Assembly (NCBI RefSeq): GCF_014170375.1
Contig: NZ_LZZW01000042.1
Coordinates: 33,244-97,243, forward strand
Length of the DNA stretch: 64,000 nucleotides
Direction of reading: 5' to 3'
Source of the DNA: Variovorax sp. UMC13
GTDB taxonomy: Bacteria; Pseudomonadota; Gammaproteobacteria; Burkholderiales; Burkholderiaceae_C
Shown: positions 61,322 through 64,000 of the stretch, in pieces
Position numbering within the stretch: the stretch's first letter is position 1
Layout: each line of letters begins with the position of its first letter
Position numbers and translations under genes: made by a program
The notes under the pieces: model-generated
The model's input: only the letters and a program-made list of their open reading frames with translations
The model's database searches: none
Told to the model about the DNA's origin: nothing

Positions 61322-62359
61322 ATGGCCAGACGTTCCACCTCCTCGGCGCTGACGCGTGCCTACACCCGCAACCTGAAGGCGCTCACGAAGGCCACGCTGG
61401 GCACGGGCAAGAAGATGGCGGCCCGGATGCAGCACGCCGCCGAGCAGCAGAACAAGCCGCCGCCCGGCCCCGGCGACTGGCTCGCGGGCCTCGCGGTCGG
61501 CCCGGCCGGTGCGCGGCGCTACCACCTCTACCGGCCGCCCGGCCTGCAGCTCGCGCCCGGCGAGAAGATCCCGCTGCTGGTGATGCTGCACGGCTGCGGC
61601 CAGACCGGCCGTGATTTCGCCGCCAGCACCCGCATGAACCGGCTCGCCACGCGCGAGCGCTTCCTGGTGCTCTATCCCGAGCAGGACCGCCTGGCGAACC
61701 CGCAGGGCTGCTGGAACTGGTACGACACCCGCTCGGGCAAGGCCCGCGCCGAGGCCGTGACCCTGATGGCCGCGGTCGACCAGGTCTGCCTGTTCCATCC
61801 GGTGGACCGCGAGCGCATCGCCATCGCGGGCCTGTCGGCCGGTGCCAGCATGGCGGTGCTGATGGCCACGCATTTCCCGGCGCGCTTCAGGGCCGTCGCC
61901 ATGCATTCGGGCGTGGCGCCGGGCGCGGCGCAGTCCTCGGCCACGGCGCTGGGCGCGATGCGCGGGCGGCGCACGCCGGTGGTGTCGGTCACGGCCGTGG
62001 GCAAGGCGATCGGCGCGGCCGCGGTGGGCGCCAGCCTGCCGCCACTGCTGGTGCTGCACGGTGATGCCGACACGGTGGTGAGCGCGGGCAACGCGGGCGC
62101 CACCGCCGCGGTCTGGGCCACCGCGACCGGCGCGACCGTCGGCGTCGAACGCACGCTGCAGCGCGGCCAGCGCCGGCCCATGCGCATCACCGACTACGCG
62201 CGCGACGGCCGCACGCCGGTGCGGCTGTGCGAGATCGCCGGGCTGGGCCACGCCTGGAGCGGCGGCCTGGCGAGCCAGGCCTTCAGCGACGCGAGCGGGC
62301 CCGATGCCTCGCGCCTGGTCTGGGCCTTCGCCGAACAGCAGTTCGCCCAGCGGCCCTGA
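61322..62359 (+). CDS. PHB depolymerase-family esterase (Lpq-like)
   Basis: A 345-residue alpha/beta hydrolase of the Esterase_phd type. After about 50 variable basic residues come YHLYRPPGL, LLVMLHGCGQTGRDFAAST with the oxyanion-hole region, NPQGCWNWYD, and the lipase box AIAGLSAGASM (Ser about 186). The aspartate in LHGDADTVV and the histidine in GLGHAWSGG complete the triad. No signal peptide is seen, so an intracellular polyhydroxyalkanoate or oligomer esterase role is possible. About 124 bases separate it from urtA. Confidence 0.88.
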   Translation: MARRSTSSALTRAYTRNLKALTKATLGTGKKMAARMQHAAEQQNKPPPGPGDWLAGLAVGPAGARRYHLYRPPGLQLAPGEKIPLLVMLHGCGQTGRDFAASTRMNRLATRERFLVLYPEQDRLANPQGCWNWYDTRSGKARAEAVTLMAAVDQVCLFHPVDRERIAIAGLSAGASMAVLMATHFPARFRAVAMHSGVAPGAAQSSATALGAMRGRRTPVVSVTAVGKAIGAAAVGASLPPLLVLHGDADTVVSAGNAGATAAVWATATGATVGVERTLQRGQRRPMRITDYARDGRTPVRLCEIAGLGHAWSGGLASQAFSDASGPDASRLVWAFAEQQFAQRP

Positions 62360-62483
62360 GCCGCCTGTACGCCACCCGGCGTATTTCTGACTTCCCCGGT
62401 CCCGAAGAGACTTCGTTCCAGTGCCGCACGTCATCCCGATGGCGGCAAGGGTTCCAAGTCCAACTCCGAGGAGAAGTCCCACC

Positions 62484-63752
62484 ATGCAACGCCGTTTCAC
62501 CCTCCAGGCGCTCACCGCCGCCGTCGCGCTGGCCAGCCTCTCCGCTGTGCCCGCATTCGCCGCCGACACCATCAAGGTCGGCGTGCTGCACTCGCTGTCG
62601 GGCACGATGGCGATCTCCGAGACCGTGTTGAAGGACACGGTGCTGATGGCCATCGAGGACATCAACAAGAAGGGCGGCGTGATGGGCAAGCAGCTCGAGC
62701 CCGTGATCGTCGACCCGGCCTCCAATTGGCCCCTGTTCGCCGAGAAGACCAAGCAGCTGCTGGGCCAGGACAAGGTCTCGGTGATCTTCGGCTGCTGGAC
62801 CTCGGTGTCGCGCAAGTCGGTGCTGCCGGTGGTCGAGGAAATGAACGGCCTGCTGTTCTACCCCGTGCAGTACGAGGGTGAGGAGCTGTCGAAGAACGTG
62901 TTCTACACCGGCGCCGCGCCCAACCAGCAGGCCATTCCGGCGGTCGACTACCTGATGAGCAAGGAAGGCGGCGGCGCCAAGCGCTGGGTGCTGCTGGGCA
63001 CCGACTACGTCTACCCGCGCACCACCAACAAGATCCTGCGCGCCTACCTCAAGAGCAAGGGCGTGAAGGACACCGACATCGACGAGAAGTACACCCCCTT
63101 CGGCCACAGCGACTACCAGACCATCGTCGCCGACATCAAGAAGTTCTCGGCCGGCGGCAAGACGGCCGTGGTGTCGACCATCAACGGCGACTCCAACGTG
63201 CCCTTCTACAAGGAACTGGGCAACGCCGGCCTCAAGGCCAAGGACGTGCCGGTGGTCGCCTTCTCGGTCGGCGAGGAAGAGCTGCGCGGCGTCGACACCA
63301 AGCCGCTGGTGGGCCACTTGGCCGCCTGGAACTACTTCATGTCGATCAAGAACCCGACCAACACCGCCTTCATCAAGCAGTGGAGCGACTACGCCAAGGC
63401 CAAGAAGATCCCGGGCCACATGGACAAGCCGCTGACCAACGACCCGATGGAAGCCACCTGGATCGGCATCCACATGTGGAAGCAGGCGGTGGAGAAGGCC
63501 AAGTCCACCGACACCGACAAGGTGATCGCCGCCATGGCCGGCCAGACCTTCAACGCACCCTCGGGCATCGTCTCGAAGATGGACGAGAAGAACCACCACC
63601 TGCACAAGAGCGTGTTCATCGGCGAGATCAAGGCCGACGGCCAGTTCAACGTGGTGTGGAAGACGCCGGGCCCGGTCAAGGCCAAGCCCTGGAGCCCGTA
63701 CATCGAAGGCAACGACAAGAAGCCGGATCAGCCTGCGGGCAAGTCGATGTAA
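62484..63752 (+). CDS. urtA: Urea ABC transporter substrate-binding protein
   Basis: A 422-residue periplasmic receptor of the FmdD/UrtA group. The signal peptide ends AFAA (about residue 28); then DTIKVGVLHSLSGTMAISE, VIFGCWTSVSRKSVLPVVEEMNGLLFYPVQYEG and GTDYVYPRTTN are typical UrtA blocks. GAGGAGAAG lies seven bases before the ATG. UrtA is normally followed by the permease genes urtBC and the ATPases urtDE; here the sequence downstream is the reverse complement of urtA itself, so the rest of the operon cannot be seen. The last 207 bases form the left arm of a perfect palindrome. Confidence 0.96.
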   Translation: MQRRFTLQALTAAVALASLSAVPAFAADTIKVGVLHSLSGTMAISETVLKDTVLMAIEDINKKGGVMGKQLEPVIVDPASNWPLFAEKTKQLLGQDKVSVIFGCWTSVSRKSVLPVVEEMNGLLFYPVQYEGEELSKNVFYTGAAPNQQAIPAVDYLMSKEGGGAKRWVLLGTDYVYPRTTNKILRAYLKSKGVKDTDIDEKYTPFGHSDYQTIVADIKKFSAGGKTAVVSTINGDSNVPFYKELGNAGLKAKDVPVVAFSVGEEELRGVDTKPLVGHLAAWNYFMSIKNPTNTAFIKQWSDYAKAKKIPGHMDKPLTNDPMEATWIGIHMWKQAVEKAKSTDTDKVIAAMAGQTFNAPSGIVSKMDEKNHHLHKSVFIGEIKADGQFNVVWKTPGPVKAKPWSPYIEGNDKKPDQPAGKSM

Positions 63753-64000
63753 GTGTGTTTCTCCCTCCCCCGCCGGGGGAGGGAGAAACACACTTACATC
63801 GACTTGCCCGCAGGCTGATCCGGCTTCTTGTCGTTGCCTTCGATGTACGGGCTCCAGGGCTTGGCCTTGACCGGGCCCGGCGTCTTCCACACCACGTTGA
63901 ACTGGCCGTCGGCCTTGATCTCGCCGATGAACACGCTCTTGTGCAGGTGGTGGTTCTTCTCGTCCATCTTCGAGACGATGCCCGAGGGTGCGTTGAAGGT
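63546..64000. repeat. Perfect palindrome, 227-base arms around one central base
   Basis: Reading outward from C at 63773, every base of 63546-63772 pairs with 63774-64000; no mismatch was seen. The centre is a hairpin, CTCCCTCCCCCG-C-CGGGGGAGGGAG, of the same type as the REP-like units at 2206-2226. The left arm contains the last 207 bases of urtA and 20 bases beyond the stop. The structure reaches the window edge, so its real extent is unknown. Confidence 0.97.
63794..64000 (-). CDS. urtA: Inverted second copy of the urtA 3' end (partial)
   Basis: The minus strand from 64000 to the TAA at 63796-63794 encodes the last 68 residues of UrtA, identical to the plus-strand copy at 63546-63752. It may be part of a complete convergent second urtA beyond the window, or a foldback artefact of sequencing or assembly. 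Identity without any silent difference shows that the copy is either very recent or not real. Confidence 0.6.
   Translation of the reverse strand, partial: TFNAPSGIVSKMDEKNHHLHKSVFIGEIKADGQFNVVWKTPGPVKAKPWSPYIEGNDKKPDQPAGKSM

Overview
The window reads as chromosomal DNA of a high-GC betaproteobacterium of the Comamonadaceae, most like Variovorax. This is inferred from gene content and style: several orphan Bug-type solute receptors, a DUF4148-like secreted protein, DUF4865 and DUF2817 proteins, betaproteobacterial-type TrpRS, IspH and SerS neighbourhoods, and many short palindromic intergenic repeats. No database search was possible. There is no prophage, integrase, transposase, rRNA or CRISPR array.

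Layout. (1) 1-5784, minus strand: a membrane-bound formate dehydrogenase operon (fdoG-fdoH-fdoI-fdhE). FdoG is a selenoprotein read through an in-frame UGA that is followed by a bacterial SECIS hairpin; a small lipoprotein gene lies upstream. (2) 5910-15133: housekeeping genes: a YbbP-like permease, a group II truncated haemoglobin, a DUF4148-like secreted protein, Smr, radC, fkpB-ispH-dehydratase (overlapping genes), serS, and a tRNA-Ser(CGA) with promoter and terminator. (3) 15311-28506: accessory metabolism. It holds a LysR regulator, a DUF4865 gene coupled to a 43-residue membrane peptide, a MocR regulator facing an unusual ferredoxin-reductase/M24-peptidase fusion, an Lrp regulator facing a four-gene overlapping operon (PLP lyase, VOC protein, quinone oxidoreductase, thioesterase), a DUF2817 hydrolase, an acyl-CoA ligase and a Bug receptor.

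(4) 28649-37579: a complete Nit1C (Nit6803-type nitrilase) cluster of eight genes, with a MocR-type regulator divergent from it and direct repeats between them. (5) 37663-46643: a 24-residue hydrophobic peptide with a membrane protein, a lipoprotein alpha/beta hydrolase, and three tandem paralogous secreted CocE/S15-like hydrolases facing an AraC regulator. (6) 47917-52124: an operon for a HpaI-type aldolase, a Bug receptor and a succinate-semialdehyde-type dehydrogenase, with a divergent LysR. (7) 52254-54531: a convergent histidine kinase and NarL-type response regulator separated by a terminator and two tandem repeat elements. (8) 54592-61269: trpS, an M50 protease, yciO, a DMT exporter and a PHP phosphatase in one tight run, then CorA and PPK2. 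(9) 61322-64000: an esterase of the PHB-depolymerase type and urtA.

The window ends inside a perfect palindrome: 227-base arms around a single central base at 63773, so the 3' end of urtA is followed directly by its own reverse complement. The centre is a short REP-like hairpin. This is either an assembly or library foldback artefact or a genuine inverted duplication, and it is the most anomalous structure seen. The most novel coding signals are the ferredoxin-reductase/M24 fusion and the Nit1C cluster with its unusual CX9CX2C radical-SAM enzyme.
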